A DNA stretch of 39,893 nucleotides, from IMG/VR virus record IMGVR_UViG_3300044684_000234, positions 1 to 39,893 of that record; one strand, 5' to 3'. The notes beneath the pieces were generated by a model. That model did no database searches. It was not told where the DNA came from and saw nothing but the letters and a program-made list of their open reading frames with translations. This document shows positions 31,148 through 38,224 of the stretch, one piece after another. The position numbers were made by a program, and so were the translations under genes. This DNA is from a virus. The stretch's first letter is position 1, and every line of letters begins with the position of its first letter.

Positions 31148-31554
31148 CGCACCTCGCTGACCGACTCCACGCCCCAGCCGTCCGGCCGGTGGCGCAGGTC
31201 GCACTCCACGACCGTCTTGCGATAGGCGCCAAAGCCATTCTTGGCCCGCAGCAGCACCTGCACCTGGAACAGGTCATTCGCGCGCACCGATAGCGGGTAG
31301 TCGCTCAACGGCTCGAACTCAGCGCTGTCCGGGTCGTGCAGCTGCTTGAGCACCAGGTTCTTGCAGGTGACTTTCGCCGAAAAGGCGCGGTCCTCAAAGG
31401 TCTCGACGTGCGGCATCGGCGCCGCCGGGCGCGATCCGCCGAGCAGCCATCCAGCGTTGACCCCCAGGCCAACGATCACCGCGACACCCCAGGCGATGCC
31501 GCCCCACGGCAAGCCTTTCCAACCCTTCCCCGTCACCTGTGCATTTGCAGTCAT
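31144..31554 (-). CDS. Single-pass membrane protein convergent with the repressor; superinfection-exclusion candidate
   Basis: Protein of 136 residues. After a short cytoplasmic start (MTANAQVTGKGWKGLPWG) comes one membrane helix (GIAWGVAVIVGLGVNAGWLLG) and a soluble domain with two Cys (VTCKNLVLKQLHDPDSAEFE, VLLRAKNGFGAYRKTVVECD). The domain resembles uncharacterised proteins with an AKNxFGxY motif. It lies inside the immunity region and its stop overlaps the repressor stop (shared CTAG at 31144-31147). A role in blocking related phages at the membrane is inferred from location and topology only. Confidence 0.65.
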   Translation of the reverse strand: MTANAQVTGKGWKGLPWGGIAWGVAVIVGLGVNAGWLLGGSRPAAPMPHVETFEDRAFSAKVTCKNLVLKQLHDPDSAEFEPLSDYPLSVRANDLFQVQVLLRAKNGFGAYRKTVVECDLRHRPDGWGVESVSEVR

Positions 31555-31596
31555 CTGATGCCTCCCAGGCTGAAGGATGCACGGCTTCCGTCGCAC

Positions 31597-31645
31597 CTTT
31601 GGTAATTTTCGGTACTTGACCGTTGGTAAGTTTTTGTCCTAGAGT
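31597..31645 (+). promoter_or_regulatory. Rightward early promoter with operator
   Basis: TTGACC (31616-31621), an 18-bp spacer with GGTAAGTTTT, and TAGAGT (31640-31645). TTGGTAA is directly repeated (31599 and 31623). Read on the other strand the block matches the module left of the repressor almost base for base, so one regulator should control both promoters. Confidence 0.65.
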
Positions 31646-31674
31646 CCGCGTCACCACGAGGAGCTAGGACCGAA

Positions 31675-31911
31675 ATGCCCAATTCGCCCGAAAGTTCAGA
31701 CGCCTGCACAACCCCGCCCAGCAGGCTTTCCACGCTGATCACCATCCTGGCCATCCTCTGCACGGCCTGGGTGGTCTACGCGGACGGCCAGCGCAACGAG
31801 GAGCTGCGCCGGCAGTGCGACCGCCAAGGCGGCGCGCTCAAGTTCGACCAGGCGCATCAGCGCCCGGTGTGCGTCAAGCCCGGCACGCCGCTCGATCCGC
31901 CGGTGCGCTGA
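31675..31911 (+). CDS. Small single-pass membrane protein, first gene of the rightward early operon
   Basis: Protein of 78 residues. An N-terminal Ser/Pro-rich tail is followed by one membrane helix (LSTLITILAILCTAWVVYAD) and a short charged domain with two Cys (LRRQCDRQGGALKF, RPVCVKP). GAGGAG and AGGA lie before the ATG. Products made first after derepression often modify the host envelope or early metabolism, but no function can be assigned. A dispersed palindrome covers codons 7-12. Confidence 0.65.
   Translation: MPNSPESSDACTTPPSRLSTLITILAILCTAWVVYADGQRNEELRRQCDRQGGALKFDQAHQRPVCVKPGTPLDPPVR
31694..31709. repeat. Dispersed palindrome, site 9
   Basis: GTTCAGACGCCTGCAC, 15 of 16 to the consensus, within the first codons of the first gene after the rightward early promoter. 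Confidence 0.7.
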
Positions 31912-31912
31912 C

Positions 31913-32173
31913 ATGGCCGCCGCTACTACCCGTGCGCCCCGCAGCCGCAAGCCGCGCCTCACCGCTGACGGTCGCGTCCCTGGCATGCGCCACGGCAACA
32001 CACCGATCTACATCGTCGACGACTGCGCCGAATGCGGCGCCTATTTCTGGTGGCGCTTCTCGCTCGATCGCCGCTTCTGGTGCGCCGGCACGCAATTGCT
32101 CGGCAAGGCCGTCTTCCTCGACGGCGTCACCGACGACTTCGGCGACATCGTGCCAACCGGGTGTCCGCTATGA
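31913..32173 (+). CDS. Small protein with Cys pair, unknown function
   Basis: Protein of 86 residues: a basic Arg/Lys-rich start, then PIYIVDDCAECGAYFWWRFS, LDRRFWCAGTQLLG and a Gly/Asp-rich end. CAEC and a later Cys may bind zinc. It begins one base after the previous stop and ends overlapping the next ATG. No family is recognised. Confidence 0.6.
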   Translation: MAAATTRAPRSRKPRLTADGRVPGMRHGNTPIYIVDDCAECGAYFWWRFSLDRRFWCAGTQLLGKAVFLDGVTDDFGDIVPTGCPL

Positions 32174-32367
32174 GTGCGCTACCCGCTCCCGCACAGCGCG
32201 AGCCCGACCCCATCGCCAACCACCCGGACGGCTGCTCGTGCCCCCGCTGCGTGGGCCTCGAACCCTGCCCCGTCTGCAAGCGCCAGAAGCTCGACGCCGA
32301 CTGGTGCTGGGCCTGCCGTCGCCTCGTTTTCCTTCCCGCTTCCGCTGAGAGGAGGTTTCCGCTGTGA
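32170..32367 (+). CDS. Small Cys-rich zinc-finger-like protein
   Basis: Protein of 65 residues with seven Cys: DGCSCPRCVGLEPCPVC and DWCWACRR. This spacing could bind two zinc ions. The start overlaps the previous stop (CTATGA). Small zinc-ribbon proteins like this are common in phage early operons, with mostly unknown roles, possibly host protein binding. Confidence 0.6.
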   Translation: MSALPAPAQREPDPIANHPDGCSCPRCVGLEPCPVCKRQKLDADWCWACRRLVFLPASAERRFPL

Positions 32368-32633
32368 CCCGCATCGCCTTCACCGCGCTCGCATTCGCCG
32401 CGATCGCCACGCTGCACCTGCAGGCCCCGCGCATCAAGCGCATCGCCTCACGCGCCTTCGTCGCCGCGCGCATCCGCTGGGTGCAGTACCGCATCCAGGC
32501 CGCCACCGACGACGCCGACCGCCTCGCCAACGAAATCCGGTGCGCGCCGCGGCAGCTCGCGCTCTGGCGCGGCTACGTCGCCGACCGGCAATCGGAGCTG
32601 CAGCGCCTGGTCGCGCTGCATCGCCAGCTCTGA
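32364..32633 (+). CDS. Small membrane-anchored basic protein
   Basis: Protein of 89 residues from a GTG that overlaps the previous stop (GTGA). A short hydrophobic N-terminus (IAFTALAFAAIATLHL) leads to a long Arg-rich helix. Possible membrane anchor with a coiled tail. Unknown function. Confidence 0.55.
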   Translation: MTRIAFTALAFAAIATLHLQAPRIKRIASRAFVAARIRWVQYRIQAATDDADRLANEIRCAPRQLALWRGYVADRQSELQRLVALHRQL

Positions 32634-32646
32634 GCAGGCGCCGGCC

Positions 32647-32934
32647 ATGGCCCGCGAGCACACGCCCGAGCAACTGCAGCAGGCGCTCGCCGAGCTGCGC
32701 CGCAAGCACCGCGACTGGCCCGACGACGTGACCGCCGTGCTCGATCACCCCATCCGCAGCCGGCTTCTCCACCTGGCCGCCAGCGTCATCGCCAACGGCG
32801 GCCATGTGCACCCGGTCACGGTCGTGCGCCCCGTCGTTGTCCGCCCCGATCCCCCACCTCTGGCGCACCTGACCCTGCGCCCCCCATCCACCAGTGACCG
32901 CAAACGCGCCGCCGCCGGCGAGCGCGACGACTAG
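32647..32934 (+). CDS. Small early protein, unknown function
   Basis: Protein of 95 residues. The N-terminal half is helical and charged (EQLQQALAELRRKHRDWPDD); the C-terminal half is Pro/Val/Arg-rich and probably disordered. Codon use fits its neighbours. Not recognised. Confidence 0.5.
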   Translation: MAREHTPEQLQQALAELRRKHRDWPDDVTAVLDHPIRSRLLHLAASVIANGGHVHPVTVVRPVVVRPDPPPLAHLTLRPPSTSDRKRAAAGERDD

Positions 32935-32951
32935 ACCCCACGGAGGGAACC

Positions 32952-33302
32952 ATGCTCATCGACCACAAGATCATCGTGCGCGACGGTGCGCGCGAAGTGA
33001 TCTCCCAACAGCACGAACTGCACTGGCCTGACGGCAGCATGCAGGTCATTCACCCGGTGTGGGCGCACGACATGCCCGAGCCGTTCCTGCGCGCGCTGCC
33101 CATCGGCAGCGGCAGCTTCGTCATCTTCGACGTGACCAAGCTCGCGCCCGAGCTGGACGCCGACATGCGCTCGGCCCCGCCGCGCGACCAGGTCGGCCTC
33201 GTGTTCTTCTCGATGCGCCGCCACTTCGCCAGCGCCGACGCCTTCAGGGCCGCGGCGTGCCGCGAGGGCAGGCTGGTCGAGCGCGAACGGGAGGCCGCTT
33301 GA
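32952..33302 (+). CDS. Early protein of unknown function
   Basis: Protein of 116 residues: MLIDHKIIVRDGAREVISQQ, then WPDGSMQVIHPVWAHDMPEP and GSGSFVIFDVTKLAPELD. Mixed alpha/beta composition, no Cys cluster or catalytic motif. GGAGGG stands 4 bases before the ATG. It ends at the dNMP kinase ATG (TGATG overlap), so the two are coupled. Confidence 0.6.
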   Translation: MLIDHKIIVRDGAREVISQQHELHWPDGSMQVIHPVWAHDMPEPFLRALPIGSGSFVIFDVTKLAPELDADMRSAPPRDQVGLVFFSMRRHFASADAFRAAACREGRLVEREREAA

Positions 33303-33940
33303 TGCGCGGCAACCGAATCATCGGCCTCACGGGCCACGCCGGCGCCGGCAAAGACACGTGCGCGACCCTGATGCAGCGCTGCGGGTTCATTTCGGTCGCC
33401 TTCGCCGATGCGCTTCGGCGCGAGATTTGCCAGGCGTGGGGCGTCAACTACGAGCTGCTGACCGACCGCGACGCCAAGGAATTGCCACTCGGCTCGCTCG
33501 CGATCGGCATGTGCCAAAACGCGCAGTTCCTTCGCTTCGCGGTGCACAACGGTCACAGCCTGTATGACCCCCGCTCGCCGCGTTGGCTCATGCAGCACTG
33601 GGGCACGGAGTTCCGCCGCGCTCAAGACCCCGCCTATTGGGTCAACCAGGTGCACGCCTTCGTCAAGTACCAGCTTGGCGCGGGCCGGCATGACATCGTC
33701 ATCACCGACGTGCGCATGCCGAACGAGGCCGCGCTCGTGCGCATGCTCGGTGGCCACGTGGTGCGCGTGCATCGTCCCGGCGTTCCGCGCATGCAGCCCG
33801 GCACAGCCGACCACGCAAGCGAGCGCCACGAAGCGTTGACTTCCGACGCCGAGATCCACAACGACAGCACGCTCGACCACCTGCAGGCGGAAATCAACCG
33901 CGTGCTCGAAGTGCTCGGCCAACGGGGGATCGCGGCATGA
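33302..33940 (+). CDS. Deoxynucleoside monophosphate kinase
   Basis: Protein of 212 residues. Walker A is GLTGHAGAGKDT (residues 8-19), followed by VAFADALRREICQAWGV, the WLMQHWGTEFRRAQDPAYWV segment and DIVITDVRMPNEAALVR, the diagnostic blocks of phage dNMP kinases (T4 gene 1-like). It phosphorylates dNMPs to dNDPs for phage DNA synthesis. The size is normal for the family. Confidence 0.9.
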   Translation: MRGNRIIGLTGHAGAGKDTCATLMQRCGFISVAFADALRREICQAWGVNYELLTDRDAKELPLGSLAIGMCQNAQFLRFAVHNGHSLYDPRSPRWLMQHWGTEFRRAQDPAYWVNQVHAFVKYQLGAGRHDIVITDVRMPNEAALVRMLGGHVVRVHRPGVPRMQPGTADHASERHEALTSDAEIHNDSTLDHLQAEINRVLEVLGQRGIAA

Positions 33941-34278
33941 ACGAGCGCGTCAACCGCACCACCTACCGTATGCGCACGCGGCGCACCTGGCGAGAGCGCC
34001 TGTTCTCGTGGCCGTGGCGCCCGTGGCAGGCGTGGCGCGTCACCGTGCTGCACGTCGTCACGCCCATGGCCGACGCCACCAAGCCCGAGCACTCCGACCG
34101 GCGGTTTTGGGCCGTGCCAACGCGCCCGATGCCGGCGCCTGCGCCCGGCGGCGTCTACGCCCCCAGCACCGCCAGCGACGACTTCGCCGACACCGTGTTC
34201 GCCCCGCGCGAGCACTTCATCCCCGCCCCCATCGACTGGCCGGTCATCGACCCCGACCGCCTGCCTCCCACCCGCTGA
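33937..34278 (+). CDS. Small Trp/Arg- and Pro-rich protein, unknown function
   Basis: Protein of 113 residues. The N-terminal 50 residues are highly basic with six Trp (RTWRERLFSWPWRPWQAWRV), the rest Pro-rich and acidic. The amphipathic start could bind membrane or nucleic acid. It overlaps the dNMP kinase stop (ATGA). No family is recognised. Confidence 0.5.
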   Translation: MNERVNRTTYRMRTRRTWRERLFSWPWRPWQAWRVTVLHVVTPMADATKPEHSDRRFWAVPTRPMPAPAPGGVYAPSTASDDFADTVFAPREHFIPAPIDWPVIDPDRLPPTR

Positions 34279-34291
34279 CCCGGAGCCCGCC

Positions 34292-36112
34292 ATGGAACAG
34301 ATCATCCAGATCCCGCTGACCGCGCTGCGCGAGTCACCGTTCAACCCCCGCAAGGCCTACGACGAAGGCGACCTGCTCGAACTCGCCGAGTCCATCCAGC
34401 TGCAGGGCGTGATGCAGCCCATCGTCGTGCGCCCGCTGCCCGACGCGCAGACCGACGTGATGCTGCAGTACGAGATCGTGTTCGGCCACCGCCGCTATCG
34501 CGCCGCCGGCCTGGCCGGCCTGGAGGCCGTGCCCGCCATCGTGCGCGACATGACCGACCAGCAGGCCGCCATTGCACAGACCCACGAGAACAGCAAGCGC
34601 CGAGACGTGACCGTGGTGGAGGAGGCCGACAGCTTCGCACACCTGCAGCTCGCGCACCACATGAGCGCCGACGATATCGCCGCCGAGGTCGGCAAGAGCC
34701 GCGCCTACGTCTACCAGCGCCTCAAGCTCGCCAAGGGCTGCCCTGAGCTGCGCGAGGCCTGCCTGCAGCACGGCATGCCCGCGGAAACCGCGATCGAGGT
34801 GGCGCGCCTGCCCAAGCCCGAGCTGCAGCGGCTGGCGCTCCAGCGGCTGCGCGTTCGTGACACCGTTGACGGCTTCCCGGCCGAGGAAACGCGCTGGCTC
34901 AGCTCGCGCGAGGCCAAGCGCACGCTGCGCAGCATGTTCGACATCAAGATCAGCGCCGCGCCCTTCGACAGCACCGACAAGAAGCTGCTCAAGACTGTAG
35001 GCGCCTGTACAACCTGCCCCAAGCGCGCAGGCAACGATGCCGACCTGCGCGACGTGCTCGACGAGGACGTGTGCCTCGATGGCGACTGCTACACGCTCAA
35101 GAAGGGCGCATGGGAGCAGCAGCACACGGCCGCAGCACGCAAGGCCGGGCACAAGGTCATCGACGGTGACGCGGCCAAGGAGCTGATGCCCTTCGGCAGC
35201 TACTACATCAAGGACCACACGAAGCTGGCTTCTCGGCAGCTGGACGACCCGAAGGGCGGTGATGACACGATCCCGCTTCGCGAAGTGCTCGCGCAAATGG
35301 GCGATGCGGCGCCCAAGCTCACGATCATCCGCGACCCGCATACGGGCGAGTTCCACGACTGCATCACCGACGAGGAGTTGGAGCAGGTCGAAGCGTGGGT
35401 GATGAAGGCCCGCGGCGAGACGCGGCCCGACTTCAAATTGACCTCCGGCCCCGACGAAGGGGCTGAGCTACCCGACGCTCGCGTCGACCTGCGCGACAAC
35501 TGGCAAGAGATCAGCCTCGCCATCTACCGCAAGGTGATCGCCGGCCCTCGCACGACCGCCGAGTTGAAGCGCCTCATTTCCCGCGAAGCCGAGCTGGGCG
35601 ATGTGCCTTCGGCGCGCGTGCTCATGTTGTTCGGGCTGCCCGGCGACCTGGTTGAGCGCGACGCCTTCATGGACGCCATCGATCAGCTCAACGGCAACCA
35701 GCTCGCCGCGCTGCTCATCATCATGGCCATGGAGGAAGGCAGCGGTTGGCCCGGCGCCACGACCCTCCACGACCGCGAGCTGATGTGCCAGGCCTACGGT
35801 ATCGACCCCGAAGACCCGAACGCCGAACCCGCCCCCACCCCATCCACTGCTGCGCGCGCGCAGAAAGGGGCGGCGGATGGGTCCGGCGACGATGCTTCGG
35901 CTGCGCCGGCGCCGGCCAAGGCGAAGAAGGCCAAGGCGAAGGTCAAGCGCGTGGACCCGGCCCTGGCCGCCGAGATCCAGGCTGCGCTCGATCTGCCGGG
36001 CGAAGACCCGCCGGCTGACGCCGGCAAAGAACAGACCGACGACGCCGGCGTGACCGCCGGCGAGGTGCCGGCCGAACGGTCTGAGCAGTCGCAGGAGGGC
36101 GTAACAGCATGA
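34292..36112 (+). CDS. Large ParB-like protein
   Basis: Protein of 606 residues. Residues 1-90 are a ParB N-terminal domain with ESPFNPRKAY and FGHRRYRAAGL, the CTP/phosphate-binding GHRR box. Residues about 125-150 form a KorB-type HTH (MSADDIAAEVGKSRAYVYQR). A four-Cys cluster follows (CTTCPKR, CLDGDC). The long C-terminal part ends in an Ala/Lys/Pro-rich disordered tail. No ParA is encoded nearby, so this is not a standard partition pair. Phage proteins of this type are known as ParB/nuclease-domain proteins of unclear role, possibly DNA binding or DNA degradation. One dispersed palindrome lies in the gene. Confidence 0.85.
   Translation: MEQIIQIPLTALRESPFNPRKAYDEGDLLELAESIQLQGVMQPIVVRPLPDAQTDVMLQYEIVFGHRRYRAAGLAGLEAVPAIVRDMTDQQAAIAQTHENSKRRDVTVVEEADSFAHLQLAHHMSADDIAAEVGKSRAYVYQRLKLAKGCPELREACLQHGMPAETAIEVARLPKPELQRLALQRLRVRDTVDGFPAEETRWLSSREAKRTLRSMFDIKISAAPFDSTDKKLLKTVGACTTCPKRAGNDADLRDVLDEDVCLDGDCYTLKKGAWEQQHTAAARKAGHKVIDGDAAKELMPFGSYYIKDHTKLASRQLDDPKGGDDTIPLREVLAQMGDAAPKLTIIRDPHTGEFHDCITDEELEQVEAWVMKARGETRPDFKLTSGPDEGAELPDARVDLRDNWQEISLAIYRKVIAGPRTTAELKRLISREAELGDVPSARVLMLFGLPGDLVERDAFMDAIDQLNGNQLAALLIIMAMEEGSGWPGATTLHDRELMCQAYGIDPEDPNAEPAPTPSTAARAQKGAADGSGDDASAAPAPAKAKKAKAKVKRVDPALAAEIQAALDLPGEDPPADAGKEQTDDAGVTAGEVPAERSEQSQEGVTA
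34995..35010. repeat. Dispersed palindrome, site 10
   Basis: CTGTAGGCGCCTGTAC, 13 of 16 to the consensus (right half perfect), inside the ParB-like gene, at the codons for its CTTCP cluster. Confidence 0.5.
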
Positions 36113-36918
36113 GCACGACCACCAAGACAGCCGAGGCGTTGGCGGCCCTACTGGACGAGGTTCGCAAGTGCTTCACCCGCGACGATGACCTGCCGGGGGA
36201 ATTGCTGCCACGCATTGACGAAGCTCTCGCCACCCAGGCGGCGGGAGAACCGATTGCGCCGCACAGGCTCGTACTGACGCCAGCGGACCCGACGACGGAA
36301 ATGCAAATCGCTGGCTTTGAATCGGCCGCGTGGGACGCGCTCATAACTGCAGTTTGCGCGAGGAAGGGTTGGCCATATTCCTGCAGAGAGTCCGCCGAAT
36401 GCGTCGCCGCTCTCTACAAGTCCATGCTCGACGGTCGCCCTTCAGTGGCTTATATACCCTCTGAGGCGGCACACGACGTTCTGGCCGAGCGTCAGCGTCA
36501 GGTAGCCGTCGAAGGCTGGACGCCCAAGCATGACGACAGGCACGCCGACGGTTCATTAGCCCTTGCAGCGGCGTGCTACGCCCGCAATGCGGCGACCTGG
36601 GCTCATCGGCCTGTATCAATTCCGGCATCCGAATACGTGGCGCTCTCTGAGCCCGGCATGCGGTGGCCATGGCACATGAAGTGGTGGAAGCCCAAGAGCC
36701 AGCGCCAAGACCTCGTTCGTGCCGCAGCCCTGATCCTCGCCGAGATCGAGCGACTTGATCGCGCCGCCACCAAGGCCGGCCAAGTCAGCTTCCCCGCGCC
36801 CAGCGCAGACTGGGGAACGATCGTCAACGCTCCACAGGAGGCGTCGCCCAAGGTCACCGACCCCAGCAGCAAGTGGCCCTTCGCCACGCCCGCGAACCCC
36901 GAGGGAGGCGAAGCATGA
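36109..36918 (+). CDS. Conserved phage protein with ERxRQ...HDD motif
   Basis: Protein of 269 residues. The C-terminal part holds DVLAERQRQVAVEGWTPKHD, DRHADGSLALAAACYA and WWKPKSQRQDLVRAAALILA, EIERLDRA, a domain widespread in phages and often next to nucleotide metabolism genes. Its acidic helices resemble all-alpha nucleotide pyrophosphohydrolases, but this identity is uncertain. The N-terminal half carries a separate helical domain. The 36.3-36.7 kb stretch is visibly less GC-rich in third positions than its neighbours, suggesting a different origin. It overlaps the ParB-like stop. Confidence 0.65.
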   Translation: MSTTTKTAEALAALLDEVRKCFTRDDDLPGELLPRIDEALATQAAGEPIAPHRLVLTPADPTTEMQIAGFESAAWDALITAVCARKGWPYSCRESAECVAALYKSMLDGRPSVAYIPSEAAHDVLAERQRQVAVEGWTPKHDDRHADGSLALAAACYARNAATWAHRPVSIPASEYVALSEPGMRWPWHMKWWKPKSQRQDLVRAAALILAEIERLDRAATKAGQVSFPAPSADWGTIVNAPQEASPKVTDPSSKWPFATPANPEGGEA

Positions 36919-37178
36919 ACACGATTCGCCCCGTCGCCCCCGACTTTCCTCCGGCCTACCAGCTCGGCATGGACACGGCTACCGCATGCCTGCCGATCCT
37001 CATCGCCAGCGGCCGCAGCCTGCCGCCGCAAGATTGCGAACTGTTCTGGAACGCAGTGCTCAGCTCACTGAGCGGGATGATGCAGGCCCACATCGGTCAC
37101 CCCGCCGCACTCGCGGTCATCGACGATGTGCGCAAGGCCACCGAGCACCCGGCCGTGCCCGAGGGGAGCCTGCAATGA
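36915..37178 (+). CDS. Small early protein, unknown function
   Basis: Protein of 87 residues, helical: PAYQLGMDTATACLPILIAS, LFWNAVLSSLSGMMQAHIG, LAVIDDVRKATEHP. Start overlaps the previous stop (GCATGA), end overlaps the next ATG. Not recognised. Confidence 0.6.
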   Translation: MNTIRPVAPDFPPAYQLGMDTATACLPILIASGRSLPPQDCELFWNAVLSSLSGMMQAHIGHPAALAVIDDVRKATEHPAVPEGSLQ

Positions 37179-37636
37179 GCCGCAAGCACTGCAAGCGCAA
37201 GGTGGTGCAGCCGCTACCCCCGCGCGGCCTGCGGCCCAAGCTGGCGCCCGAGCAGGTGCGCGACCTCAGCATCGTGCACATCGAGCAGCTCGACGCGATC
37301 TCGCGCGGCCAGGCCGACGCCGGCACGCTCTGGAGCGCCTTCGGCGGCGTGCTCACGTGGCACCGCGTCGCCGTCAAGCTGGGCATCGGCGAGCCGGAAA
37401 TGGCGGCCCAGCTCGACGTGCTCGCGCGGGTCGTCGAGCGCTTCGGCCGCACCGGCAAGGTCGGCTTCAGCGGGCCCGAGTATCAGCTGGCCAAGGAAGG
37501 CGTGGAGGTGATGGACCAGCTGGCCGCGCTCGTCGACCAGCCCACGGCCGCCGAGGCCGCCGAGTGGAGCGAGCGCCGGGTGCAGAAGACGGCCGACGAA
37601 GCCGCGCGCCTGCAGCAGCTGAAGGTGGCCGCATGA
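37175..37636 (+). CDS. Early protein, unknown function, helical
   Basis: Protein of 153 residues. A basic start (MSRKHCKRKVVQPLPPRGLR) is followed by long helices: VRDLSIVHIEQLDAISRGQA, WHRVAVKLGIGEPEMAAQLD and a coiled end. It resembles small phage proteins found beside excisionase genes, function not known. Coupled to both neighbours by 4-bp overlaps. Confidence 0.6.
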   Translation: MSRKHCKRKVVQPLPPRGLRPKLAPEQVRDLSIVHIEQLDAISRGQADAGTLWSAFGGVLTWHRVAVKLGIGEPEMAAQLDVLARVVERFGRTGKVGFSGPEYQLAKEGVEVMDQLAALVDQPTAAEAAEWSERRVQKTADEAARLQQLKVAA

Positions 37637-37905
37637 ACGAGCAGCCCACCCCTCGCACGCGCGCTGCCGCGCCGATCCACGTGGAGCCGATCTACGTCGA
37701 CCTGCAGACGGCGGCCGCCATGCTCTCGCTGAGCACGGCCACCGTGCAGCGCATGGTGGTCACCGGCGAGCTGTCGCCCCCGCGCGAGCTGTCGCCCGGC
37801 CGCGTGGGCTACCTGGTCGACGAGCTGCGCGCCTGGGCCTACAACCGGCCCGTCTCCACCAAGCTGCCCCCCGCCAACACCAGCGGCCGCCGCAAGGCCG
37901 CATAG
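37633..37905 (+). CDS. Excisionase candidate, AlpA/MerR-like HTH
   Basis: Protein of 90 residues. PIYVDLQTAAAMLSLSTATV, QRMVVTGELSPPRELSPGRV, GYLVDELRAWAYNRPV is the compact winged HTH of AlpA-type regulators and excisionases, with a basic C-terminal tail. It lies two genes upstream of the convergent integrase. Expression from the rightward early promoter fits an Xis role at induction; regulation of int is the alternative. Confidence 0.75.
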   Translation: MNEQPTPRTRAAAPIHVEPIYVDLQTAAAMLSLSTATVQRMVVTGELSPPRELSPGRVGYLVDELRAWAYNRPVSTKLPPANTSGRRKAA

Positions 37906-37914
37906 GAGCCCCTC

Positions 37915-38217
37915 ATGGACGATATTGCTCACTGGTTCTCGGTGATCAGCTACCAGCTCGATCCGATCGTCGCGGCGCTGCTCAAGCTGCTGGAGGCCGG
38001 CATTCTCCTGGCGATGGTCCTGACGCTCATCGTGCTGCTCGCGGTCCTCGTCGTCGCCTGCGTCAACGGGATCATCGACCCTAGCCGCGGCCACGTGCGC
38101 GCGACCGTTGCGCCGCCGGCGCCACCGCGGCCATCCCTCGGCCCGGTGGACCGGTTTGCCCGCCCACGGGCGACAAGCGAGCCGAGCGCGCTGGAGCCGC
38201 CCGGGCCACGACCATGA
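37915..38217 (+). CDS. Small membrane protein, last gene of the rightward operon
   Basis: Protein of 100 residues with one or two membrane helices (VAALLKLLEAGILLAMVLTL, IVLLAVLVVACVNGI) and a Pro-rich cytoplasmic or periplasmic tail. Ends 8 bp before the integrase stop. Function unknown. Confidence 0.6.
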   Translation: MDDIAHWFSVISYQLDPIVAALLKLLEAGILLAMVLTLIVLLAVLVVACVNGIIDPSRGHVRATVAPPAPPRPSLGPVDRFARPRATSEPSALEPPGPRP

Positions 38218-38224
38218 TCCCGCC

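Noticed and set aside
36271-36286. Further palindrome-like site GTACTGACGCCAGCGG
   Set aside because: Only 12 of 16 positions match and the right half is lost, so it was not counted.
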